Shown: positions 45,960-54,909 of the stretch, one piece after another
How the letters are laid out: each line of letters starts with the position of its first letter
Position numbering within the stretch: position 1 is the stretch's first letter
NCBI GenBank assembly: GCA_030762175.1
Contig: JAUJEO010000019.1
Location: forward strand, 626,001 to 690,000
Length of the DNA stretch: 64,000 nucleotides
Direction of reading: 5' to 3'
From: Metallyticus violacea
Lineage: Eukaryota > Arthropoda > Insecta > Mantodea > Metallyticidae
Program-made: the position numbers and the translations under genes
Notes under the pieces: generated by a model
What the model was told of the DNA's origin: nothing
Seen by the model: only the letters and a program-made list of their open reading frames with translations
Database searches by the model: none

Positions 45960-46275
45960 TATTTCTGACAATGAAGTGTTGCAGTCACAGAGGAATATAG
46001 TGTGTGATGTTACTGCACTACAAAACATAAATATAAAGACTTTTGTGAATGCAGTAGAATTTCTTAAAACAAATGCTGTCCATGAAATTGTTGCTGAATT
46101 TGTGAAATTCATATGCTTGATTCTGATAATGCCCATTTCCATTGTCACTGCCAGGAGATTATTTTCTTCTTTCAAATATCCAAAAACATGTTTGCAGTCA
46201 ACAATGATGCAGAAAAGATTCTATCATGTGGCCATTTTAAATGTGCATATGAAACCATACTGGAAATATTGATTT
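45960..46275 (+). pseudogene. hAT transposase C-terminal fragment
   Basis: The open frame 45976-46272 ends with the hAT dimerisation domain: IVAEFVKFICLILIMPISIVTARRLFSSFKYPKTCLQSTM followed by QKRFYHVAILNVHM. This matches the family's 'L...P.T.A.AERSFS.L...KT.LRSTM...RL..LALL..H' with E-R replaced by R-R. The upstream catalytic part is not recognisable. It lies about 350 bp from receptor exon 46621-46739 on the opposite strand. Confidence 0.8.
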
Positions 46276-46620
46276 GGAATTTGTGAAATATTTTTGGTAA
46301 TGGGAGGACCATATTGTTTAATAGCATTTTAAACTTCATGTTGTCACTAAATCACTAAAATATTTTGATGTGAGAACAGTTATGTATTTTGTGAATTAAT
46401 CTAAATATTTATAATGGAGTATAATATTAATACAACTCTGGATATGGTTGATTTATATTTTTAGTTTCTTAATCATTTAAAATGTTTGCAGTCAATTAAG
46501 TTTACTTTGAGTCCACCCAATATTTTTAAATAGATGGTGCTACTGGAAATTTTGGATGTTAATTTTTTTTAGGCTAAATGATAAAATATATAATAGCAAT
46601 AATAGGAATGCTGTATTTAC

Positions 46621-46739
46621 CGAAAATGTAAAATGTTTTGCAGAACCTGCAGCAAGTGGGAGCTGTATCCAGTCAATTCCACCACATGTCCAAATTTATC
46701 TTGCTTTACTGTACAGTCATAATTGTAGTCAGGTTTGCC
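46621..46739 (-). CDS. Ir75: IR75-like ionotropic receptor exon: N-domain to S1 junction
   Basis: 119-nt exon with acceptor GTTCTAG above 46739 and donor GTAAAT below 46621. It enters in phase 0 and leaves two bases (CG). The peptide GKPDYNYDCTVKQDKFGHV then VELTGYSSHLLQVLQNILHF matches the start of S1 in IR75s, where a '..G....DLL..L...LNF' helix precedes the 'D.WG' block. It splices in phase to the S1 exon at 41153, giving ..LHFRVTYVESDTWG. Confidence 0.88.
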
Positions 46740-46818
46740 CTAGAACGTGCAATTCCAATTGTTATATGTAGCAATAAGTTTATATAACATTCTAATAGCT
46801 ACTTGAAAATATACTAAC

Positions 46819-47085
46819 CACCAGCACACCTATGCGAATAGTTGCTCCACTTATAGATGTTGATTGCTGATATAATTTGTGCATATGTGATGAGAACCCT
46901 GAATCTTGGCCAGAAAATGTCCTTTGCAGAGATCTGTTGCCTAAATGATAAACCCAACTTGCAATTTGTTTGGTGTAGATTAGGCTATTATTCTGCTTTG
47001 CATATATATTATAAACTGTGCCAACAGTTTTCTGTTGATCAACTTGCTTTAATGTTACTATGTTTACATCACTTACTGCATTAAT
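46819..47085 (-). CDS. Ir75: IR75-like ionotropic receptor exon: N-terminal domain, C-terminal part
   Basis: 267-nt exon (89 codons) with acceptor CACTTTTCAG above 47085 and donor GTTAGT below 46819, phase 0 at both ends. It reads INAVSDVNIVTLKQ, TVGTVYNIYAKQNNSLIY, WVYHLGNRSLQRTFSG and ends TSISGATIRIGVLV. The closing 'R.NL.G..(I/V).V..LV' pattern marks the border between the short amino-terminal domain and S1 in IR75-type receptors. Not detectable by length alone; found by splice signals and phase. Confidence 0.88.
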
Positions 47086-47089
47086 CTGA

Positions 47090-47665
47090 AAAGTGTGAAA
47101 GGAATTTTTATTAAGTTTAGAACATATTCTGTTAATTGGTTTTGTTTTTAAAATTTTGCATTATGAAAACAGTAATGTTGCTGCAGACATATGAATTTTT
47201 TTTCATAGCTGTTTGCAAAGTTCACGTCACAAAATACATAAACTCTGGCTTTTAATTCTTACTCCTTTGCCAATATGGAGGCCAAAAACCTACAGGAATA
47301 AGAATTTTATGAAAAAGTAAAGAATAAATTAAATATATTTATTTATTATACTTAAACATCTCAGATGTACAAAGAATGGTACTTATTTTACCACTGATCA
47401 GATATAAACCACAGGCAAGACATTGAAATCTGAAATGCATCCATAATAGTAGCTTTTTAAAAAAAGCAGATCATAACAAAATGTTCATTTGCGTGTACAA
47501 GTTAATATTTTAAGTTTCAATGTTTCAATGAAGGTAAGCATATGATTATAACATAATTTATAAATTACTATTCTTCCAATAATGTGCATAAACATTGCAC
47601 TACATATGCTTCAGCTATATTAATTATTCAAAATGTAAATGATAAATATATATTTATAATAATGC
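47090..47665. other. IR intron, nothing recognised
   Basis: AT-rich intronic sequence between exons 47670 and 47085. No repeat family or RNA gene was seen. Confidence 0.5.
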
Positions 47666-47669
47666 TTAC

Positions 47670-47774
47670 AAGCAAACTTTTAATGTAGGAGGAGGAATTA
47701 CTGCATTTAACATCATTTTCTCCAATCATTATCCACCACGAGAATGATCTTGACAATCTTTTATTTTCATTAAC
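47670..47774 (-). CDS. Ir75: IR75-like ionotropic receptor exon: N-terminal domain, middle
   Basis: 105-nt exon (35 codons) with acceptor TTCCATTGCAG above 47774 and donor GTAAGC below 47670, phase 0 at both ends. It encodes VNENKRLSRSFSWWIMIGEN and continues DVKCSNSSSYIKSLL. 'SFSWWIMI' corresponds to the '...YHWLIL' strand in IR75 amino-terminal domains. It joins FYIK at 48018 to INAV at 47085. Confidence 0.85.
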
Positions 47775-48017
47775 CTGCAATGGAATATAATATTTATATG
47801 CCACAGGTTTAACAGGTCATTGGGTATTCTTATGATATTCTCATTCTTATATTTCTAAAATCATAAGAAGTAAAGTTAATAATAATAGATTATATTTTTA
47901 TCTTTTTAATTCTAAATTGTTAACAGTAAAAAATGTGTAACAACAAGAAGCATTTTCTTCCTGGAGGATATGCTTGTAGGCTCTGCCAAAACAATTATGT
48001 AAGATATCTTTATTTAC

Positions 48018-48181
48018 CTTTATATAAAATTGTGAAGTTTGATTACAAGATGGCAGTACAATGACTGGAGTCACAGAAGAGAATTTCTGCAGCAAAATAG
48101 GATCAACATCTTCTGGTAAAAGTTGGATGTAAATATTTGAGCCTAAATTCTTGTGCCATTGTAGCAATTCCCTAATTAATC
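48018..48181 (-). CDS. Ir75: IR75-like ionotropic receptor exon: N-terminal domain, first exon found
   Basis: 164-nt exon with acceptor TTTTTTCATTTTCAG above 48181 and donor GTAAAT below 48018. It starts with two bases (GA) completing a codon from an upstream exon, then LIRELLQWHKNLGSNIYIQL, PVIVLPSCNQTSQFYIK, and exits in phase 0. It fits the first half of an IR75 amino-terminal domain. The exon with the start Met and signal peptide (perhaps 40-70 residues) was not located; the obvious place is beyond the PLE that begins about 50 bp upstream at 48230. Confidence 0.82.
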
Positions 48182-48264
48182 CTGAAAATGAAAAAATATA
48201 TTTCAAGTATTAGCAAACAAATATAATTTAATTTTATGTCATCTAAACACTCTTAATGCTTCAC

Positions 48265-48810
48265 TTACTTGTCATAAAATGTGGTACATGTTTTGAAGAC
48301 ATTCGTCTTCATCCTCGGCCACAGGATGACTGATTGGAGACTCGATTGGACCTGTAGATGTACGATTTTGCCCAGTGGCACCTTGATGAAACTAAAGTTT
48401 GTGTTTCCTTCTTCCGGAACGTCAAAGTTCATTACACGATCTCGGTGTTTGTAAATGTGAATTTTTTCCCATGTAGCCAATTCTGTAGATCCCTGTACTG
48501 CTTTTAACAATTCTACTTTTTTAATTATGTCATGATTTTCTGTCCAAAAATGATATGCTACAGCTGACTTTTCTATCTGTTTGTATTTTATGTTCCTAAA
48601 ATGTTCTTTTAAACGTGTGCCTATATTCCTTTTTGTCTTTCCAATATAAATCTTATCACATTCTGCACAAGTTATCTTATAAATACCTGATTTTTCTTCA
48701 TGTGGGGTACTTTCTTCAACATTGTCCTTTAGAATATTTTTCAAACTATATCTATTGATAGGTGCCAATCTTATATTGTAATCTTTAAAAATATTTTGAA
48801 ACTTCTTCAT
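48265..48810 (-). CDS. Penelope GIY-YIG endonuclease fragment (inverted copy)
   Basis: 181 codons, near-identical to the C-terminal 181 residues of the plus-strand ORF ending at 50159 (MKKFQNIFKDYNIRLAPINR, then the same GIY-YIG block and TTFYDK end). The main differences are V/I and D/E substitutions. Upstream the arm jumps from RT (GLIMGRTMD) to this segment, so an internal deletion removed the RT palm and linker. Confidence 0.9.
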   Translation of the reverse strand: MKKFQNIFKDYNIRLAPINRYSLKNILKDNVEESTPHEEKSGIYKITCAECDKIYIGKTKRNIGTRLKEHFRNIKYKQIEKSAVAYHFWTENHDIIKKVELLKAVQGSTELATWEKIHIYKHRDRVMNFDVPEEGNTNFSFIKVPLGKIVHLQVQSSLQSVILWPRMKTNVFKTCTTFYDK

Positions 48811-49117
48811 TGTCCTTGTCCATTGTCCTGCCCATAATAAGTCCTGTTTGCTGTTTGTAAAATTTCCCTTTGAAAGTAAAAAAGAATTGGTTTATGCAAA
48901 TTTTGGTGAGATTAATATATTCGTCTATATGTACTTCATTAATTCCAATTTCAGTGAACCAATCACGTAAATATGACAGAAGTTTCCTTTTTGGTATGCT
49001 CGGAGCTCGGAGGGAAATTTTACAAACAGCAAACAGGACTTAATATGGGTAATCCTTTATCTCCCTTTTTAGCCCTGTTTATGAGTAGATACATATCACT
49101 TCTGCCTTTCCATGTAT

Positions 49118-50159
49118 TTTTAAAATTTGGTATAGATATGTAGACGATATTTTTTCCATAGTGAACAAAAAATTGATTGATGATGCCTTAAAACTCTTGA
49201 ACATACAAGATAAAAATATCTCTTTTACATATGAAACAGAAATAGATGACATGTTGCCTTTTCTAGACATCAAAATCATCAAGAATCAAGAAAATTTGAG
49301 CTTTGGTATATACAGAAAAGATACACATACAGAAAATCACATAAAGGCAGATGGTTTTAACCCCATAACACATAAACATGCAGTTTTTAATAGCTTGACA
49401 CATCGATTGGTGAACTTACCAATTAGCAAAGAAGAATTTCTTAAAGAGTATAAAAAGATAGAAGAAATTGCGATTCAAAATGGTTTTAGTAAGAAATTGG
49501 TACACAAAAAAGTACAAAAGTTTCAAAGGAAGAAATTGATAAAAGATACCACCACACTTTCAGTAGATAAAAATAAGTTGGTTTTTAAAAAATTTACATT
49601 TCATCCAAGGACAATCAAGAAGTTTCAAAATATTTTTAAAGATTACAATATAAGATTGGCACCTGTCAATAGATATAGTTTGAAAAATATTCTAAAGGAC
49701 AATGTTGATGAAAGTACCCCACATGAAGAAAAATCAGGTATTTATAAGATAACTTGTGCAGAATGTGATAAGATTTATATTGGAAAGACAAAAAGGAATA
49801 TAGGCACACGTTTAAAAGAACATTTTAGGAACATAAAATACAAACAGATAGAAAAGTCAGCTGTAGCATATCATTTTTGGACAGAAAATCATGACATAAT
49901 TAAAAAAGTAGAATTGTTAAAAGCAGTACAGGGATCTACAGAATTGGCTACATGGGAAAAAATTCACATTTACAAACACCGAGATCGTGTAATGAACTTT
50001 GACGTTCCGGAAGAAGGAAACACAAACTTTAGTTTCATCAAGGTGCCACTGGGCAAAATCGTACATCTACAGGTTCAATCGAGTCTCCAATCAGTCATCC
50101 TGTGGCCGAGGATGAAGACAAATGTCTTCAAAACATGTACCACATTTTATGACAAGTAA
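49118..50159 (+). CDS. Penelope ORF, C-terminal part: RT palm/thumb plus GIY-YIG endonuclease
   Basis: Best preserved coding sequence in the window, with no stops over about 345 codons. It opens with IWYRYVDDIFSIVNKK (RT catalytic YVDD; the called start at 49161 is internal), LPFLDIKIIKNQENLSFGIY, a basic linker, FHPRTIKKFQNIFKDYNIRLAP, then the nuclease: KSGIYKITCAECDKIYIGKT with CxxC, KRNIGTRLKEHFRN, AVAYHFWTENHD, LATWEKIHIYKHRD. It ends in TTFYDK just after the degenerate ribozyme. A frameshift just upstream separates it from the MGNPLSP block, and the 5' RT and N-terminus are missing, so it is a truncated but recent copy. Confidence 0.92.
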
Positions 50160-50459
50160 GTGAAGCATTAAGAGTGTTTAGATGACATAAAATTAAATCA
50201 AATGATTAGCTTCACTGTGTTTAGTTCCATATATAATTTTTAAATAAATAAATATAGCTTTGTTTCATTTCAATTCAGCATTTATTATAGTCAAAAGGAA
50301 CAGAATCTTTGTTATAATGTATGAGGCTGACATTTGAAATGTGAGGAAATTGGATTTAATAAATATAATGAAATAAATAATTGCTGCATCAACACAAGTA
50401 ATATTGATCTAGATTGCACATACCAATAAGAATACATCAAGTCAAACAAACATGATTTT

Positions 50460-50818
50460 ACTTAAATGTAAAATTGGAACTTAAACACAGTGAAGCCAAT
50501 CATATTAATGAATATCATTGTATGATTAGTTGAACTACACACTCTTAAAGCTTCACTTACTTTTTATAAATGTATTACTTTTACATTACTTTTACAATGA
50601 TATTCATTAATATGATTGGCTTCACTGTGTTTAAGTTCCAATTTTACATTTAAGTAATAAATAGGTCTTCGAGCCGTAGGAACAACGACCCACATTAATT
50701 CGTTTTACGACGACGATAAGATGGAATACACAAACAATAACCTAAAACCATACATTTATAAAAAGTAAGTGAAGCTTTAAGAGTGTGTAGTTCAACTAAT
50801 CATACAATGATATTCATT
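50460..50818. mobile_element. PLE fold-back inserted at the tail of a SINE
   Basis: A 359-bp insertion with a 12-bp duplication AAACATGATTTT (50448-50459 and 50819-50830). The minus 3' end (50476 to about 50575) and plus 3' end (about 50755-50818) are outward. Between them a third partial copy of the terminal region (50590-50655, GGCTTCACTGTGTTTAAG) lies in plus orientation, so the centre has been rearranged. No hammerhead core remains and there is no coding. Confidence 0.85.
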
Positions 50819-50828
50819 AAACATGATT

Positions 50829-51125
50829 TTTTTTTTTGATTGATTTATTTATGGATGCTCTTTAACATCTCAGGTCATCAGCGTCCCATTCAACTCAGGG
50901 CGTGAAACGGCTGACAAATTTTGCTCAGAGGCCCCTCTTTCAGGCTTGAGGTTCTTTTTCGTGCCGTAAATGTATGACATGGGACCCCACTGCTTTACTT
51001 CCCTTCTGAAGGAAGCCATACTTAGGATTTTTACGCCCGAAAATATCCATCGGTCCTGGCCAGGTTCGAACTCGTGATTTGGGTATAGGAGGCAAGTATG
51101 TAACCACTACACCACCAGGACCGAC
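50829..51125 (-). mobile_element. tRNA-derived SINE, family 1, copy 3
   Basis: Minus orientation. Its own 13-bp duplication TCAAACAAACATG lies at 51126-51138 and, displaced by the later PLE insertion, at 50442-50454. A and B boxes on the minus strand (GTGTAGTGGTTACATACTTG, GAGTTCGAACCTGGCC). The body and tail match the other copies. Confidence 0.92.
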
Positions 51126-51212
51126 TCAAACAAACATGGTACACTATGTGTAAATACATAACACATTTTGTTTTTCAATTAATGCATCTAATATAACTGG
51201 CATAGCAATTGT

Positions 51213-51340
51213 TTAATTTGCTAAACTATTATTTTCTTCAGGTAGTGACTTAGGAGCAAATTGCTCATCTTCCACCTTCATGGTTCTTAGACAATATGCA
51301 GCGTCATGGAAAAGTTTATGTATTCTTTTTATGCTTGCCA
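51213..51340 (-). CDS. terminal exon of an unidentified minus-strand gene
   Basis: A long pyrimidine tract (TTTTTTGTGTTTTGTATTTT) and CTTTGCTCACAG precede 51340. The exon enters with two bases (TG) of a codon and encodes ASIKRIHKLFHDAAYCLRTM followed by KVEDEQFAPKSLPEENNSLA and a final Asn before TAA (51213-51215). The peptide has a natural, charged C-terminal look and does not resemble any transposon protein here. I do not recognise the family and found no partner exon with confidence. It lies upstream (in gene sense) of the receptor gene on the same strand, so it would be the tail of the neighbouring gene. Confidence 0.5.
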
Positions 51341-51344
51341 CTGT

Positions 51345-52030
51345 GAGCAAAGAAAATACAAAACACAAAAAATATCATCAACATATATTGCTAAGACATA
51401 AATCATATTTTTATTAAATTGAAATTACTTCTTTTTTATTGTATCTGGAAAGTTCTTAATTTCAAAATTTTTTTAAGAAGAAACAAAAATAGGTGCCATA
51501 AGTGCACCAGGTTTGTATCTTGCAGCCTGGAGTTGTATGTATTGGAATTAGGCTGTTAACAAGCAACTAACTATAGGAAGTATCTAGAGGAGATAGATAA
51601 GATTAGTATTATTTTATTTTATTTTAATATCTTATTTTGTAATGGACTGTTAATGTATATTTGAGTGTAGTATACATGTTGTTTGTTGAGATATATTCAA
51701 TTTCAATAGAATAGTTGAACCCAAGTCTTCCAGATGAGCCAAAGACAAGGGCTCAGTAATCACTAATCAGTTAAATAAGCAAAACTAAATGACAGTGTAA
51801 TGAAAATGTATAATTTCTTAATTGATGTAAATTATGAAGTTATGAAACTACTTTTAAAGGTAGGGAGGAAAAATGTAAATTTATTTGTAATGTTATTTAC
51901 TGAAATAAAATTCATTCAATGTATCCTGTAAGAACATCATTGCATTTAAAATAAAGAATTGAAAAACCAGAATGCAAAGTTAAAGATAAATTATGGTGTC
52001 AAAATTGGACAGTATTTTATCCAGACCAAT
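51345..52030. other. gene-free AT-rich stretch
   Basis: No coding or repeat signature apart from TTATTTTATT runs near 51610-51640. If the terminal exon at 51213-51340 is real this is its last intron. Confidence 0.4.
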
Positions 52031-52042
52031 TTCCTTGATTAT

Positions 52043-52244
52043 TAAATATAACATTTAATTTCGTGTCGGAACCAATACAGTGAAGCGACTATTATGTTCT
52101 TAATTACCTAGTGAGTCGATTTTAATAATCTTATGCTCCACTTACTGTTGAATTATGCAAAAGCCTGCAAAACTAGTTTTGCATAATTCAACAGTAAGTG
52201 GAGCATAAGATTATTAAAATCGACTCACTAGGTAATTAAGAACA
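52043..52244. mobile_element. PLE palindromic insertion with target duplication
   Basis: A 202-bp insertion with an exact 12-bp duplication TTCCTTGATTAT (52031-52042 and 52245-52256). The left arm is minus, starting with terminal box GGAACCAATACAGTGAAGCG. The right arm is its reverse complement through GTTCTTAATTACC. They meet around GCAAAAGCCTGCAAAACTAG, where ACTAGT (the W-type ribozyme palindrome) lies at the junction. The outer right terminal box is missing from the plus arm. Confidence 0.9.
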
Positions 52245-52259
52245 TTCCTTGATTATGTT

Positions 52260-53000
52260 TAGCTAGAAGGGTTTTTTATTCATATTTTTATACATTTTCA
52301 TTGTGCATCACTATAGACTGCAAGAATTTACTTTTCTAAAATGTACTTCACAATTAATTATTTTATGTGTTTAAATTAATTTAAGAAAACAGTCTACACC
52401 TTACCTAGGTTAGTGTGACAATTTATAATTATAAGGTGGTGCCACTTTTTTAGATACACCATATCTTGCAAGAATGTTATTATATTATTGCATACTGCAT
52501 TTCTACACATAGCATATATGACTGTCACATATAGAATAAAAATTACTTTCATCTTTATCAGCTCAAAGCCTAGTTAAAAGTAACACTGCATATTGATGAA
52601 GTGAAGTACATGACACATTAAAAATTCTATCTTTTCAACTTTTATGTTTGTTTTGTCACTGTCAGAGGCAGAAGCTGTCAGATCAATTTTCTATGCATTG
52701 CTGGATATTACAAATTTGATTATTAAACCTTCATTTAAGAAAATAATACTTTTATACTACTCTAGTTCTCAGTGTTCCCAAATGTAACAGAAAACTTGAG
52801 AACAAATATATCAGACATTTTGACATGTCATTTCAAGGACAAGATATTTCTACTACACCTTTCTTATCTTTCTCCATTCTCACTTTGTAATAAATGTAAT
52901 TATACTTTTATTGGAATTATTTAAAGTTCACCACATAATTTTATCTACAGAATAGTATAAAAATGAACCTGTCACTGCAAAGAGAAAATTTAAGTTTTAT
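52260..53000. other. gene-free stretch
   Basis: Nothing beyond AT-rich sequence was recognised between the PLE palindrome and the Tc1/mariner element. Confidence 0.45.
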
Positions 53001-53004
53001 ATAC

Positions 53005-54905
53005 AGAATGAGGCATATATGTGTCATGGCCATTTTACTCTGAAACAAAGGGGAAAATCAAAAAATGCTTCAGATAAAATTTGAAGGGCTTTTAGGGGGA
53101 CATAAAATAGCAACCTTAACTTGTCCTTAAAAAGCCATTATCAAGGTCATTTCAAGGTAAAATCATTTTTTTTTAATGGAATGGTCTATTTTCCCCCCTG
53201 GGAATGGAAAGAGAATTCAATTTCCAGTGTAAAAATTCTAGTACATCTATCAACTAGGGATGATAGATGATGAGATGTTGGACAAATGAGACAGCACTTT
53301 CTTACTTCACTTACTTTAACTTTACTGGCATCAATTTACATACAGTAATGTCAGTTATAGCCATAATTTAAACAATGTCATGTTCACATTACAAAAAATT
53401 TCATTTCAGTAAATGCTCGAAAGTATGACCATTAACTTCAATGCATTCCGAAAATGTGCTTCAAAAGAAAATGAACACATCTCAACATTTCTTTACTGAT
53501 TCTTGCACAGACATTCCTAATTTGTTGACATAGTTTACCAGCTGTAGTTCTTCTTCATAAACTTTATCTTTAATGTATCTCCATAAGAAAAAGTCTGGAG
53601 AAGTAAGACCAGGGAAACAGGCAGGCCAATGGACAAGTCCTCTGCATCCTATCCGACCAGGATAATCTTTGTTTAATATTTCTCAAGCTACAGCTGAGTA
53701 ATGAAATGGACAACCATCGTGTTGATACCATATTGCAGACCGGTCCACAAGGGGGCATTTCTTTAAGCAACACTGGAAGTTCTTGGTCCAAAAACTTTTG
53801 GTATTTCTGCCCATTAAGTTTACCTTCAATGAAGTATGGTCCAATTCTGCAGAATCCCAAAATGCCACACCAAACGTTCATGCTCCATTGACACTGATAC
53901 TCTACATGCGTAACCATTTTGGATTTTCCCCTTCTCTATAATAATGCATGTTATGTTGGTTCACTTGAGCATGATTGATGAATGTTGCCTCATCAGAAAA
54001 TAAAATGTTGGAAAGGTTACAGTTTTGAATTAGTAATAGAACCCATTGGCAAAATTGAACACACTTCTGAAAAGCATCCCCATAAAGGGCTTGGTTTAGG
54101 CTAATGTGATATGGGTGATATTTGTGACGCTGAAGTATTTGAAGAATACTCCTTTGAGAGATTCTCGAATCATGTTCTAATTGGTGGAAACTTGCATGAG
54201 GATTAGCGGCAACTGCAGCTAATACAGTGACTTTAGAGTTTTCTCGAGTAGCATGGTGTTTTGATGGTGTTTTCTTAATGTGACACCTTCCATTTTGCAG
54301 AATAAGTTCATAAGCCATTGAAAATTTCTAACAGATGGCTGTCTTCTTTCAGGATGTAGATCTCCGCATAAGTTGCAAGCTGCTCTTGCATTCTTATGAA
54401 CTTCGCCATAAATGTAAACCATATCGGTCCTCTCATTGATCATGTATCGAATATCCATAATTGAAAACAAAGTGGAATCTGCGAATCATATCCTTTTAGG
54501 TTTGAATTGGCAATGATGTGCACTTTTTTTTGTACTGATGTCAACAAATGAGCATCTGCATATAAACAAAACAATTTTCCTCATAACAACAACAAAACAA
54601 AAGATAGAAATCAAAGTAAGCAAATAATATGTCTTATTTGTCCAATATCTCATTATCTATCTCCCCTAGCTGATAGATGTACTAGAATTTTTATACTGAA
54701 AATTGAATGCACATTCCATCCCCGGGAAAAAAAGTACACTATTTCATTTGGGAGAATGACCTTTAAATGACCTTGAGTATTAAAGTCTCTATCTTATGTC
54801 CACTTAAGAGCACTTCAAATTTTGTCTGAAGCATTGTTTGATTTTTCCCTTCATTTTGGAGTAAAATGGCCCCGACACTATAGTTGAGATACTGCCTTAA
54901 AATAT
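53005..54905 (-). mobile_element. DUF4817-type Tc1/mariner element with long terminal inverted repeats
   Basis: Terminal inverted repeats of nearly 300 bp (about 53005-53292 and 54628-54905), roughly four-fifths identical by eye (shared blocks GGCCATTTTACTC, AATGCTTCAGA, TAGTACATCTATCA). The minus strand between them encodes a decayed transposase. 54219-54470 is the N-terminal DUF4817 helix region (DMVYIYGEVHKNARAACNLC). 53902-54318 holds a second HTH (SKVTVLAAVAANPHASFHQL) and catalytic region (FSDEATFINHAQVNQHNMHY). 53570-53917 gives MNVWCGILGFCRIGPYFIEG and a 'QHDGCP' block in a shifted frame (STRWLSISL against YQHDGCPFHYS). Confidence 0.88.
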
Positions 54906-54909
54906 GAGC

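Larger units (their letters stand above)
48230..50230. mobile_element. 2-kb PLE head-to-head pair next to a receptor exon
   Basis: The minus arm (48230 to about 49008) encodes RT (IPKRKLLSYLRDWFTEIGIN, FKGKFYKQQTGLIMG), an internal deletion, then the endonuclease (48265-48810). The plus arm (about 49010-50230) starts inside RT at GGKFYKQQTGLNMGNPLSP and runs through YVDD and GIY-YIG to the 3' end. The arms are nearly identical over about 540 bp. A 9-bp repeat ATATAATTT (48221-48229 and 50231-50239) is the likely target duplication. Both 3' ends keep ATTAAGAGTGTTTAG; the hammerhead cores are changed (CCGAGGA, AAAA). Confidence 0.9.

Noticed and set aside
50290..50445. Candidate first exon (signal-peptide-like hydrophobic run) of the IR gene on the minus strand
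   Set aside because: A hydrophobic frame exists, but no in-phase donor leaving one base before a GA acceptor could be shown, so it was not called.
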